Of a stretch of 64,000 bases of DNA, positions 1-7,289 are shown in pieces. The notes beneath the pieces are model-generated. The model had not been told where the DNA came from. It was given only the letters and a program-made list of their open reading frames with translations, and made no database searches. The DNA is taken from NCBI RefSeq assembly GCF_000255555.1, contig NZ_AGRW01000030.1:1-64000 (forward strand), read 5' to 3'. Both the position numbers and the translations under genes were made by a program. Within the stretch, counting starts at the first letter, position 1. Every line of letters begins with the position of its first letter. Source of the DNA: Treponema saccharophilum DSM 2985 (lineage in GTDB: Bacteria > Spirochaetota > Spirochaetia > Treponematales > Treponemataceae).

Positions 1-669
1 CTTGATGGAAGTAAAGCGACAATGGCTTTAGGTTGGGATTACGGTTTTTATGGTAATTTGCGTCCTGTTGATTATAGTGAGGAGTATAAGAAATATAATC
101 TCTATACCGATTATACAGTCTGCAATGAAACTGGAACTTTCAAAACACAGGCTCATGTCCGTATGTTTGAGAAGCAACTCAAAGCTGATGTCGAGAAAAT
201 CCTTGACGACATCGGAATGAAATATGACATATTGGAATTCCGTGGAATGGACAGGGATATAAACAAATGGTCAAAAGATTCAACTTATGAAGAATATAAG
301 AAAACAAATGATTTTGAGACATGGATTTATATTAAGTTGCCGCCTCAAAAAAGTTTTGACCATGAATCTAACAGAAAATACTATGCACCGATAATTCTGC
401 CTATGGTAAAAAAATTGTATTCAGCACTAGAGCCTGAATATAATGTGACTCTTCTTTTTTATTTGGACGAATTCCATTCTGAATATTATTCTAAATTTGA
501 GAAGAAATTATATGTAGATGATATTAAGAATCCTGTGGCCGTATTCCTCTATTTGAGCAAGTTTAATAATTATCGTGACTGGACAGAAGAGGATTTTAGA
601 AGAGAAGTACATATAACAAGTGAAGAACCGTTCATCACCGCCTGGAAAAAGGCCAACGGACTGGAGTAG
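1..669 (+). CDS. Uncharacterised protein, possibly 5'-truncated by the window edge
   Basis: The reading frame is open to the first base of the window, so the true start may lie upstream. An internal ATG at 22 has a GGAAG at 8-12 that could act as a ribosome binding site, which would give a 215-residue protein. The product is rich in Tyr, Lys, Asp and Glu, has no membrane segment in the visible part, and reads as a soluble alpha/beta protein. I recognise no family. It is AT-rich like the other accessory genes at this end, and it is followed after 6 bases by a tiny lipoprotein gene, so the two may be co-transcribed. Confidence 0.6.
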   Translation, partial: LDGSKATMALGWDYGFYGNLRPVDYSEEYKKYNLYTDYTVCNETGTFKTQAHVRMFEKQLKADVEKILDDIGMKYDILEFRGMDRDINKWSKDSTYEEYKKTNDFETWIYIKLPPQKSFDHESNRKYYAPIILPMVKKLYSALEPEYNVTLLFYLDEFHSEYYSKFEKKLYVDDIKNPVAVFLYLSKFNNYRDWTEEDFRREVHITSEEPFITAWKKANGLE

Positions 670-675
670 CAGGAA

Positions 676-768
676 ATGAAATCGCTTGCCAAGCAAATCG
701 GATTCACAATCATCGCAATACTGTCTCTTCTCGTTCTTTCCTCATGTTTCACAAGTTGCTTTGGTTGA
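676..768 (+). CDS. 30-residue small lipoprotein (entericidin-like)
   Basis: A short ORF starts six bases after the preceding stop. The peptide has a basic start (MKSLAKQ), a hydrophobic stretch from about residue 8 to 21, and a lipobox-like LVLSSC ending at Cys24, followed by only six more residues. This is the layout of entericidin-type small membrane lipoproteins, which sit in the envelope and are often linked to toxin-antitoxin or stress functions. AGGA overlaps the region just before the ATG, so the ribosome binding site is weak and translation is probably coupled to the upstream gene. Assignment rests on the signal and lipobox only. Confidence 0.45.
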   Translation: MKSLAKQIGFTIIAILSLLVLSSCFTSCFG

Positions 769-841
769 AGTAGAATGGCTGGAATTGCTTGAATTGGATG
801 ACTAAATGATGCCAACAGCATGGAGTAGTCTCATTGACAAC

Positions 842-931
842 GCCGAACGGCTAAATTATAGTTAAAAAGTAAGAATAAAGCCGAACGGCTAAGTTTGTGT
901 TTTTTTTAGCAAAAATAAGCCGTTCGGCTAA
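842..931. promoter_or_regulatory. Three evenly spaced palindromic operators upstream of hipBA
   Basis: GCCGAACGGCTAA occurs at 842-854 and 880-892, and its two-base-centre variant GCCGTTCGGCTAA at 919-931. Each is a palindrome with arms TAGCCG/CGGCTA around AA or TT. Spacing is 38 and 39 bp, close to 3.6 helical turns. The last copy ends 13 bp before hipB. HipB proteins autorepress by binding several palindromes upstream of their operon, so these are the likely HipB sites. Confidence 0.75.
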
Positions 932-944
932 ATCTGGGAGCCTT

Positions 945-1157
945 ATGAAAATCAGCGATTCAAAAGAGCTGGGGAACGCAATTCGCGAGCGTCGAAAAGA
1001 ATTGAAATACACTCAGCAGTACATTTCTGAAATCACGGGATTCAGCGTAAGTTTTTTGTCCGACCTTGAGAACGGAAAGCCCACCTGCGAAATCGGAAAA
1101 ACGCTCAGCCTCATAAATCTTCTTGGGCTTGATTTGAATGTGGAGGCTCGGAGCTAG
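945..1157 (+). CDS. hipB: HipB-like XRE antitoxin / autorepressor
   Basis: A 70-residue helix-turn-helix protein. The XRE fold is visible from about residue 9 to 60, with the recognition region TQQYISEITGFSVSFLSDLE. I chose the ATG at 945 over an upstream in-frame one at 897 because GGGAG at 936-940 is well placed, and because the earlier start would place the coding region over the third operator. The stop is directly followed by the hipA ATG. In the HipBA family the antitoxin neutralises the HipA kinase and represses the operon through operator palindromes; three such palindromes lie immediately upstream. Confidence 0.88.
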   Translation: MKISDSKELGNAIRERRKELKYTQQYISEITGFSVSFLSDLENGKPTCEIGKTLSLINLLGLDLNVEARS

Positions 1158-2441
1158 ATGAAAAAGTTCTGCCTGAAAGTCCTGATTGAAATTAACGGGC
1201 GTTTTGTTCTTGCAGGACAGATTTCTGGCACGAGTTCCCGCGACGCAGTTTTTTCCTACGCGGACTCATTTCTTTCAGTCCCGAACGCAAGGGCAATTTC
1301 CTTGAGCTTTCCTCTTTCTCAAAAAGAATTCGATTCGGAATCGACAAAAATATTTTTTGACGGACTTTTGCCCGAAGGTTTTACCCGACAGTGCGTTGCG
1401 AACAACATTCATTCGGACTCGGACGATTATATTTCAATTTTGAGGGAACTTGGAAGCGAATGTCTTGGCGAAATTCAAATCGTCGATGAAGAAAATCCGC
1501 TTGAAGCAGGTGGCTACAATGAAGTTTCACTAGATGAAATCAAGGCACTCGCAAAAGAGGGCGCGGGAAAATCTGCCGAAATCGTGATAAAAAGCCACCT
1601 TTCATTGACAGGAGCTTCTGGAAAAGTCGGGCTTTACTATGACGAAAAAAACAAAAAGTGGTTCAAACCACAAGGGCTTTCGCCAAGCACTCACATCATA
1701 AAGCAGAGTCATGTCCGCTACAAAAACATCGTTTTGAACGAGCAACTTTGTCTTCTTGCGGCTCAAAAATTGGGAATCGAAGTTCCAGTAAGTTTTATCA
1801 TTCAAGCCCAAAAAGAAAAAACAGACGACGAGAATGTTCTTTTTGCCACCAGTCGTTTTGACCGAGTTTTCGATTCTGATTCAAAAATCATTAGTGGCTT
1901 TAGACTTCCGTACCGATTGCATCAGGAAGATTTTGCACAGGCTCTGGGGATAAAGTCCGAGCGAAAATATGAAAAAGACGGCGAAGAATATTTGCAAAAA
2001 ATGTTTGGGCTTATACGGAAGTTTTGCTCAAACCCGATAGAAGATTCCCTGCGCTTGTGGCGAAGAGCTGTTTTCAATTATTTGATTGGAAACACGGACA
2101 ATCACATAAAAAACGCGTCTATTTTGTACAGCAAGGATTTAGCTTCTGTTCGGCTCGCACCCTGCTATGATGTGATTTGCACTCAGCTGTATGAGGGCTG
2201 CACAGACGAGATGTCTTTGAGCATAAACGGCAAACTGAACATAAATCAGATTTCGCGAAGCGATTTTGAGGCAGAGGCGAAAAACTGCGGTCTTGGCTCA
2301 AAAATCGCAATGAAGATTTATGACGAGCTTGAAGTCAGATTTGAAAAAGCCCTGAAAGACTCCGCGACTGAACTTACGGAACAGGGATTTTCAGACGCAA
2401 AGAATATGGCGGAGCAGATTATAAACTGGAGAAAACGATGA
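1158..2441 (+). CDS. hipA: HipA-like serine/threonine kinase toxin
   Basis: A 427-residue HipA family protein. The N-terminal HipA-coupled domain covers about residues 5-110 (FDGLLPEGFTR). The kinase domain follows, with the flexible loop TGASGKVGLY near 151-160, HQEDF near 255, the catalytic GNTDNHIKN with Asp314, and the metal-binding APCYDV with Asp338. All catalytic residues are present, so it should be active. Family members phosphorylate aminoacyl-tRNA synthetases and slow growth unless bound by HipB. The gene abuts hipB with no gap, and its TGA overlaps the next gene by four bases, so the SH3 protein may be in the same transcript. Confidence 0.9.
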   Translation: MKKFCLKVLIEINGRFVLAGQISGTSSRDAVFSYADSFLSVPNARAISLSFPLSQKEFDSESTKIFFDGLLPEGFTRQCVANNIHSDSDDYISILRELGSECLGEIQIVDEENPLEAGGYNEVSLDEIKALAKEGAGKSAEIVIKSHLSLTGASGKVGLYYDEKNKKWFKPQGLSPSTHIIKQSHVRYKNIVLNEQLCLLAAQKLGIEVPVSFIIQAQKEKTDDENVLFATSRFDRVFDSDSKIISGFRLPYRLHQEDFAQALGIKSERKYEKDGEEYLQKMFGLIRKFCSNPIEDSLRLWRRAVFNYLIGNTDNHIKNASILYSKDLASVRLAPCYDVICTQLYEGCTDEMSLSINGKLNINQISRSDFEAEAKNCGLGSKIAMKIYDELEVRFEKALKDSATELTEQGFSDAKNMAEQIINWRKR

Positions 2442-3418
2442 AGAAGTTTGAGAATTGCAGAAAAAGCATTCTGCCTGCTTTTGTATTGTTTTTTATACTG
2501 ACAGCTGCTTTCGCGGACAAATCCCGGTTTTACCAAGACGGCAAGGTCATCGACACGATGTATGTTGATTCGGCGGAAGGTTTGCGCGTCCGGGATAATC
2601 CTTCGCTAAAGTCAAATCGTCTTTGCGGACTCCAGCACAGGCTGCCCATTAAAGTCGTGGCGATTGGAAAAGAAGAGACGATTGACGGCATAACGGCTCC
2701 GTGGGTTGAGATTCTGATTCCCCGCTACGAGTGGAAAAATGAAGAGCCTGAATATGGCTGGGTGTTCGGAGGGTATCTGAGCGAAACTCGACCAAAGTTC
2801 GTAAAGCCCATGACAAAAGAACAACTTGAGTTTTATTTTAAAACCCACTCAGTGTTTACCACTTCAGCATGGATAGAAAGACTGAATAATCATGTGTTTC
2901 TGGACTTGAAAGACGATACTGTACAATTTCGTATGAAACCTAATGATATGTGGGAAAACACAGTTAAACTCAATTCTCGAAATGAATTTGAGTCTTTGAA
3001 TCAATATTCAGCAAATGACAATGTAAAATTTTTTATCACAAGCATTGATGACTACGGTTTTGAAACATATGCCCATGATTTATGCAATACGGATTGTCAT
3101 TTAGAATGGAAATGCAAAGAAAGCGTTGACGGATTGGGAGTTATTAACGCAAATATCTTTTTTGACTCGCCAGGTTTGTATTTTACGAATTACTTTGCGG
3201 TGATGAATGAAATATATTTTAATGATTACTGGAGATGGAACGGAGTTCCCTGCAGATACAAAGAATCAGTCTGGAAAGATTTGACGGAAGATAATCTTGT
3301 CGAGGAACTTATAAAATCTGGCGTTTCCGCAAAAAACTCAAAATACGAGCAGCAGTACCACGACTACTGGAATCCAATCATGGCGGAGCACCAGAAAAAA
3401 GCCGGCGCGATGAAATAA
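2438..3418 (+). CDS. Secreted SH3-domain protein
   Basis: A 326-residue protein with an N-terminal signal peptide (hydrophobic LPAFVLFFILTAAFA, cleavage likely before DK near residue 27). A bacterial SH3-like segment covers about 38-115: the phrase EGLRVRDNPSLKSNRLCGL and a closing YGWVFGGYLSE are typical. The remaining 200 residues are not recognised. Bacterial SH3 domains usually bind cell-wall peptides or act in periplasmic protein contacts. Its ATG overlaps the hipA stop (ATGA), which suggests translational coupling with the toxin-antitoxin operon, an unusual partner. An attC-like site begins five bases after its stop, so it ends a presumed integron cassette. Confidence 0.7.
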   Translation: MKKFENCRKSILPAFVLFFILTAAFADKSRFYQDGKVIDTMYVDSAEGLRVRDNPSLKSNRLCGLQHRLPIKVVAIGKEETIDGITAPWVEILIPRYEWKNEEPEYGWVFGGYLSETRPKFVKPMTKEQLEFYFKTHSVFTTSAWIERLNNHVFLDLKDDTVQFRMKPNDMWENTVKLNSRNEFESLNQYSANDNVKFFITSIDDYGFETYAHDLCNTDCHLEWKCKESVDGLGVINANIFFDSPGLYFTNYFAVMNEIYFNDYWRWNGVPCRYKESVWKDLTEDNLVEELIKSGVSAKNSKYEQQYHDYWNPIMAEHQKKAGAMK

Positions 3419-3422
3419 AAAT

Positions 3423-3485
3423 ACATAACAAAGGTTCGTAGCCGACAGCGGGTCAAGCCCGCTGCGGTACAACCAGTTGTTATGT
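3423..3485 (+). other. attC-like integron recombination site (complete)
   Basis: Outer boxes ACATAAC (3423-3429) and GTTATGT (3479-3485) are exact complements. The interior folds as GGTT/AACC, GTA/TAC, CCG/CGG and CAGCGGG/CCCGCTG around a short loop, leaving three unpaired bases (C, G, A) on one arm only. Asymmetric extrahelical bases on a hairpin with GTT...AAC boxes are the hallmark of attC sites. The expected crossover is between G3479 and T3480. Confidence 0.8.
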
Positions 3486-3553
3486 GGACGCCCACACTGG
3501 GGCGCTTGTATTAAGAAATATAAAAATATGCCGATTTATAACTGAGGTATAAA

Positions 3554-4252
3554 ATGGATATTGAGAAAGTATGTAATGAAGTTCTTGATGAACTTAATCC
3601 TTGCTACGATATAGAACAGTCTTTGAGAAATGCTTTTATCACAGTTATAAAATATTTAAATCAATTCCCGGAAAATCTTTCAGTTCGTTCAAAAAATAAT
3701 ATTCCTGATGTAAAAACAAAAGAAGGAATAGAACAATTGGCTGTTTCGTATTTTAATGGGTTTCATTCTTCTACAGTTCCGAAACTGCCTCAGACTGTAC
3801 CAGATGAAATGGTAAGTTTCATAATGGAAATTGTTTTTAATCATTCAAAACAGGAAACAGAAGAAATAAAAATAACACATTTGGAATCAATGGCTTCGGA
3901 AAATGCTGTTGGAGCTCTTTTGGAAAGATATTTGGATTCTGTTTTACGAGAAAAAGGTTGGGCTTGGTGTTGTGGAAATTTTGTAAAAGCTATCGACTTT
4001 ATAAAATTTGACAATGGAGTTTGGTTTGAATTGCAAATAAAAAATAGAAGTAATACAGAAAATTCTTCAAGCAGTAAAATCAGAGAAGGTACTTCAATTC
4101 ATAAATGGTATCGAACTGAAGCAAAAACTGGCGAAACAATGTGGAATAATGTTCCCGAACCTATGAAAGGAATGAATCTTTCAGAGGAAGGATTTAAAAA
4201 GTTCGTAGAACAATATTTGAAGAAAAATATAAATCTAGGAAAAGGAAATTAG
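3554..4252 (+). CDS. SinI-like type II restriction endonuclease
   Basis: A 232-residue protein, the expected size for the SinI restriction endonuclease family (about 230 residues). The segment near residues 120-165 (ENAVGALLERYL, then GWAWCCGNFVKAIDFI) and the following WFELQIKNR resemble the family core; the D...ELQIK pattern fits a PD-(D/E)XK nuclease centre. It is convergent with the C5 methyltransferase, with a shared bidirectional terminator between them. SinI enzymes cut GGWCC; the same specificity here is an inference. GAGG six bases before the ATG is the ribosome binding site. The gene is strongly AT-rich, and the pair sits between two attC-like sites. Confidence 0.65.
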   Translation: MDIEKVCNEVLDELNPCYDIEQSLRNAFITVIKYLNQFPENLSVRSKNNIPDVKTKEGIEQLAVSYFNGFHSSTVPKLPQTVPDEMVSFIMEIVFNHSKQETEEIKITHLESMASENAVGALLERYLDSVLREKGWAWCCGNFVKAIDFIKFDNGVWFELQIKNRSNTENSSSSKIREGTSIHKWYRTEAKTGETMWNNVPEPMKGMNLSEEGFKKFVEQYLKKNINLGKGN

Positions 4253-4254
4253 GA

Positions 4255-4292
4255 TAAAAAAGTCGTGAAAATCAAGTTTTCACGACTTTTTT
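4255..4292. terminator. Bidirectional terminator between nuclease and methyltransferase
   Basis: GTCGTGAAAA and TTTTCACGAC form a 10-bp stem with loop TCAAG, flanked by A-runs on the left and T-runs on the right, so it works for both convergent genes. Confidence 0.9.
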
Positions 4293-4294
4293 CT

Positions 4295-5728
4295 TTATAC
4301 AGCAGAAGCAAATAAATCTGGTTGTTCTGATTTTTTCAATCGTTTTTCCATAAGCTTTTTTATTGAAACATCATCCGTATATGTGTAACGCGAAAAAGGA
4401 AAATCGATAGGTGGCAAATCTAACGGTTGATTTGTAACAAGTTTTACAATCTGCTTGCCTATTGCACAACCTAAGCTAATTGGAACTGCATTACCAATTT
4501 GTTTGTAAACATCCTTCATTTCTCCAAAGAATTTCCAATCATCTGGAAATTCTTGTATTCGAGCATATTCTTGGATACTAAGAGGTCTGTCTTTTTCTGG
4601 ATGGCATAAATCCGTAGCAGGCATTGTTGGGTCTGTTACAAGAGTTGGAGAAGGTTCATCCCAACCTACACGGCGGAAAAATCCAGTTTTTCCGCCACCG
4701 AGTTTGAGTTTTTCCCCCATAGCTTCATACTGAATTTCCTGTGGTAAATGTTTCCAATATTGTCCAGCTTTGAGCATTTTAAAATACTTCAAACGCTTTT
4801 CTGGAAATTTCATTGCTTTCTGTTCATCTTCTTTTAAGTCAGAAATAACTTCTCTTACTGTTCGCCATTTTGGTAAGCCAAAATTTCCAAATTCATCATT
4901 TGTTGGTGACAAATATGGAACTTTTTGACCATCCCGAGAACAGAAAAATACAACACGCTCTCGTTTTTGCGGAGCACCATAATTTGCAGCATTGTAAAGA
5001 TTAAAGGTCACTGTATAACCGCCTTCTTCCAGTTTATGCAGAATATAAAGCAAAGCTCCGCCTTTTTTTTCTTCTGGTGTTTTAGGTGCAAAACCGAAAC
5101 GTTTTTCCATTTCTTCACATTCGAAAGGAGCAGATAAAATTCCTCTTACATTTTCAATTACTGCAAATTTGGGACGGAGTTCCAGTATTCTGTCAATAAA
5201 AGTTAAAAATACATTTCCACGTTTATCTTGGAAACCTTTTCTTTGACCTGCGGTACTAAAAGCCTGGCATGGAGGTCCGCCTATAACCAAATCAATTTCT
5301 TGATTCTCTGAAATATTTGCAAATTTTCTAATGTCTTTTGCGCTGTAATTATTTATGTCGCCGATAAGTCCGATATTCGGACGGTTTAATAAAATAGTTT
5401 TTCTTGCATTCGGTTCAATTTCTGAAGCTAAAAGAGGATGAATTCCAGCTTTTTCTATTCCGTAATCCAAGCCCATTGCTCCAGAGAAAAAACTCAACGC
5501 GACAATATCTGGAAGTTCAGAAGTTTTGCAAATTTGATCTGGTATATCCTTACTCAATTTAAACATTGTTTCATTATCATTTAAAACTTCGGGATTTATA
5601 ACCCATGTTTTTCCCACTTGTTCTGCTGGTATTTTTCCATCTCTGATAAGTTTCCTTGTATATTGTGGTGTACAATTTAATTTAATAGATAAATCCTCTA
5701 CCGAGAGGTACTGCTTATTTGTTTCCAT
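4295..5728 (-). CDS. DNA (cytosine-5) methyltransferase with N-terminal helix-turn-helix
   Basis: A 477-residue protein. Residues about 6-50 are an excisionase/MerR-like helix-turn-helix (YLSVEDLSIKLNCTPQYTRK). The C5 methyltransferase follows: motif I SFFSGAMGLDYG (about 79-90), motif IV GGPPCQAFSTAG with nucleophile Cys154, motif VI ENVRG (192-196), motif VIII QKRERV, and motif X QIGNAVP near 410. All catalytic motifs are intact. It should protect DNA from the convergent SinI-like nuclease; length and partner fit M.SinI-type GGWCC enzymes. The extra HTH may let it repress its own promoter. No Shine-Dalgarno precedes the ATG, but a -35/-10 pair ends six bases upstream. Confidence 0.92.
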   Translation of the reverse strand: METNKQYLSVEDLSIKLNCTPQYTRKLIRDGKIPAEQVGKTWVINPEVLNDNETMFKLSKDIPDQICKTSELPDIVALSFFSGAMGLDYGIEKAGIHPLLASEIEPNARKTILLNRPNIGLIGDINNYSAKDIRKFANISENQEIDLVIGGPPCQAFSTAGQRKGFQDKRGNVFLTFIDRILELRPKFAVIENVRGILSAPFECEEMEKRFGFAPKTPEEKKGGALLYILHKLEEGGYTVTFNLYNAANYGAPQKRERVVFFCSRDGQKVPYLSPTNDEFGNFGLPKWRTVREVISDLKEDEQKAMKFPEKRLKYFKMLKAGQYWKHLPQEIQYEAMGEKLKLGGGKTGFFRRVGWDEPSPTLVTDPTMPATDLCHPEKDRPLSIQEYARIQEFPDDWKFFGEMKDVYKQIGNAVPISLGCAIGKQIVKLVTNQPLDLPPIDFPFSRYTYTDDVSIKKLMEKRLKKSEQPDLFASAV

Positions 5729-5763
5729 AAGGAAAATATAAATAATCCATTATAAAAAGTCAA
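5729..5763 (-). promoter_or_regulatory. Promoter of the methyltransferase, predicted leaderless
   Basis: On the minus strand TTGACT (5763-5758), a 17-base spacer, TATATT (5740-5735) and six bases (TTCCTT) lead straight into the ATG at 5728. With normal spacing transcription would start on or next to the A of the start codon. There is no ribosome binding site. Confidence 0.7.
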
Positions 5764-5781
5764 GATGCTTAGTAAACTCAC

Positions 5782-5840
5782 ACATAACAAAGGTTCGTAG
5801 CCGACAGCGGGGCAAGCTGCTGCGGTACGACCCGTTGGCT
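5782..5840 (+). other. attC-like site closing the restriction-modification cassette
   Basis: The left half (ACATAAC onward through GGTTCGTAGCCGACAGCGGG) is identical to the site at 3423. The inner pairs GTA/TAC, CCG/CGG and CAGC/GCTG are kept, with the same one-sided unpaired bases. The right box is GTTGGCT (5834-5840) instead of GTTATGT, as expected if the outermost bases come from neighbouring non-cassette DNA or have decayed. Both sites point the same way, defining a cassette of about 2.35 kb (3480-5834). Confidence 0.65.
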
Positions 5841-6112
5841 TTGCGAATAACAAGAAGCGGTGAACAATAGTCCGCGTGCCTCGCTGCTTCTGGCGCATAA
5901 AACGTCGGCAGAGAAAAGTCCGCACGCATCGGAAATTTCATCCCGATGTCCTCTCCCTGTTAATCCGCACGGGCGCCCCGCGCTCATCCGCACAAACAGT
6001 TCCGTTTATACGGATGAGCGCACCGGTTTTATCCGCATAAAATCCCCGAAAAACCCCGATAAATACGCATAAAAAGGCGCAAATTCGGGACAAAATCGCG
6101 CACAAAGCCGGA

Positions 6113-6155
6113 CAAAAAAAAGGAGACCCGCACGTCAAAAATGCAGGTCTCCCGG
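6113..6155 (-). terminator. Minus-strand intrinsic terminator
   Basis: GGAGACC (6122-6128) pairs with GGTCTCC (6146-6152), extended by GCA/TGC after one mismatch. The A-run 6114-6121 becomes a T-run on the minus strand. It lies about 250 bp downstream of metQ and could end the metNIQ transcript. Confidence 0.65.
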
Positions 6156-6341
6156 AACAATGCTTTCTGCCATTCATTCTACTATAAGCCGATTGACTTG
6201 GAAAGCGTCATGCGGAAGGAAATCAATCAAGGTTTCTTCTATTATCTTGAGCTGCCTGATTGATAGTTGTTGTATGTGCCCCGTCCAATGGTGCGCTATA
6301 AACTGCCTTCTGTCTCTATGCGAAGGATTTCAATCCTGATG

Positions 6342-6381
6342 ATATGCCTGTTCGGAAAACAGAGTTTCGGAACAGGCATAT
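6342..6381. repeat. CCTGTTC-type hairpin after metQ
   Basis: ATATGCCTGTTC (6342-6353) and GAACAGGCATAT (6370-6381) form a 12-bp perfect stem. It has no T-run, so it is a weak terminator candidate or an mRNA 3'-end stabiliser. A hairpin with the same CCTGTTCGGAAA/GAACAGG arms is found at 22601-22632. Confidence 0.6.
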
Positions 6382-6401
6382 TGACCGGAAAGGCGCGTTT
6401 T

Positions 6402-7187
6402 TTAGAATACCGCGACGACCTCGCCGTTGGGGTATTTCTGGGAGATGAATTCGCGGACTTTCTCGCTTTTCAATGCCTCGACGAGCGCCTGAATATCCGG
6501 ACGGTTCTCGTTGCCCGCCTTGACGGCGATTACGTTGACGTAGGGCGATGACGAGCCTTCGACGAAAAGGCCGTCCTTCTTCGCGCTCAGTCCTGCGGGA
6601 ATCGCGTAGTTGCCGTTGATGACGGCAGCATCGACGTCGTCGAGGACGCGCGGGAGGGTGGCGGCCCCAATCTCGCTGAACTTGAGCTTGAACGGGTTTT
6701 TCGCGATGTCAAGCGTCGTCGCCGTGATTCCGACGTTCTTCTTGAGAGTTATGAGGCCAGCCTCCTGAAGGAGGAGAAGGGCGCGCGCCTCGTTCGTCGG
6801 GTCGTTGGGGATTGCGATTTTCGCCTTCTTCTTCTTCGTGAGCTGGGAGATATCCGTCACCTTCTTTGAATAGAGCGCGAACGGCTCGACGTGGATTCCG
6901 CCCGCGTTGACGAGATGGTATCCCTTCTCCTTGTTGAACGACTCAAGGTACGGGATGTGCTGGAAGAAATTCGCGTCGAGGTCGCCCGATTCTACGGCGT
7001 CGTTCGGCGTGACGTAATCGGTGAATTCCATCACCTTGAGCGTTATCCCTTTCTCCGCAAGGTCATCCTTGACGAGGTTGAGTATTTCGGCGTGCGGTTC
7101 GGGCGTCGCTCCCACCTTGAGCACTGTCTGCGCGTTGAGCGTGAAAAAGCCGAGCGCTATTGCTGCTGCTGCTGCGATTTTTTTCAT
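6402..7187 (-). CDS. metQ: Methionine ABC transporter substrate-binding protein
   Basis: A 261-residue NlpA/MetQ family protein. The signal peptide is MKKIAAAAAIALGFFTLNA; there is no lipobox Cys, so it looks like a soluble periplasmic protein rather than the usual lipoprotein. The mature part opens LKVGATPEPHAEIL, typical of the family, and contains DLDANFFQHIPYL and the later NGNYAIPAGL ligand-pocket segments. It delivers methionine to MetI/MetN. It is the last gene of the metN-metI-metQ set, 102 bp after metI; that gap may carry a separate ribosome entry. An AAGGAG-type site precedes the ATG. Confidence 0.93.
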   Translation of the reverse strand: MKKIAAAAAIALGFFTLNAQTVLKVGATPEPHAEILNLVKDDLAEKGITLKVMEFTDYVTPNDAVESGDLDANFFQHIPYLESFNKEKGYHLVNAGGIHVEPFALYSKKVTDISQLTKKKKAKIAIPNDPTNEARALLLLQEAGLITLKKNVGITATTLDIAKNPFKLKFSEIGAATLPRVLDDVDAAVINGNYAIPAGLSAKKDGLFVEGSSSPYVNVIAVKAGNENRPDIQALVEALKSEKVREFISQKYPNGEVVAVF

Positions 7188-7289
7188 TTTGTCTTCTCCT
7201 TACCGTTTCCGGCGATTTTTATGAGTTGCTTTTATACGACTTACGGCAATTTATGTCAATATTTCCGAGTAATATTGTCAACAATATGC

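Larger units (their letters stand above)
5841..6401. other. Intergenic region without an intact gene
   Basis: No credible intact gene. It contains an 11-bp perfect inverted repeat GCGCTCATCCG/CGGATGAGCGC (5980-5990 and 6011-6021), repeated ATCCGCA words, and the minus-strand hairpins listed separately. The frame ending at TGA 6261-6263 reads as a possible gene tail of about 30 codons (YYKPIDLESVMRKE...), which I cannot assign. Composition changes from AT-rich to GC-rich just after the second attC-like site. Confidence 0.5.

Noticed and set aside
5860-6177. Several short ORFs on both strands after the second attC-like site
   Set aside because: No ribosome binding sites, overlapping frames, and strong hairpins in the same bases; treated as non-coding.
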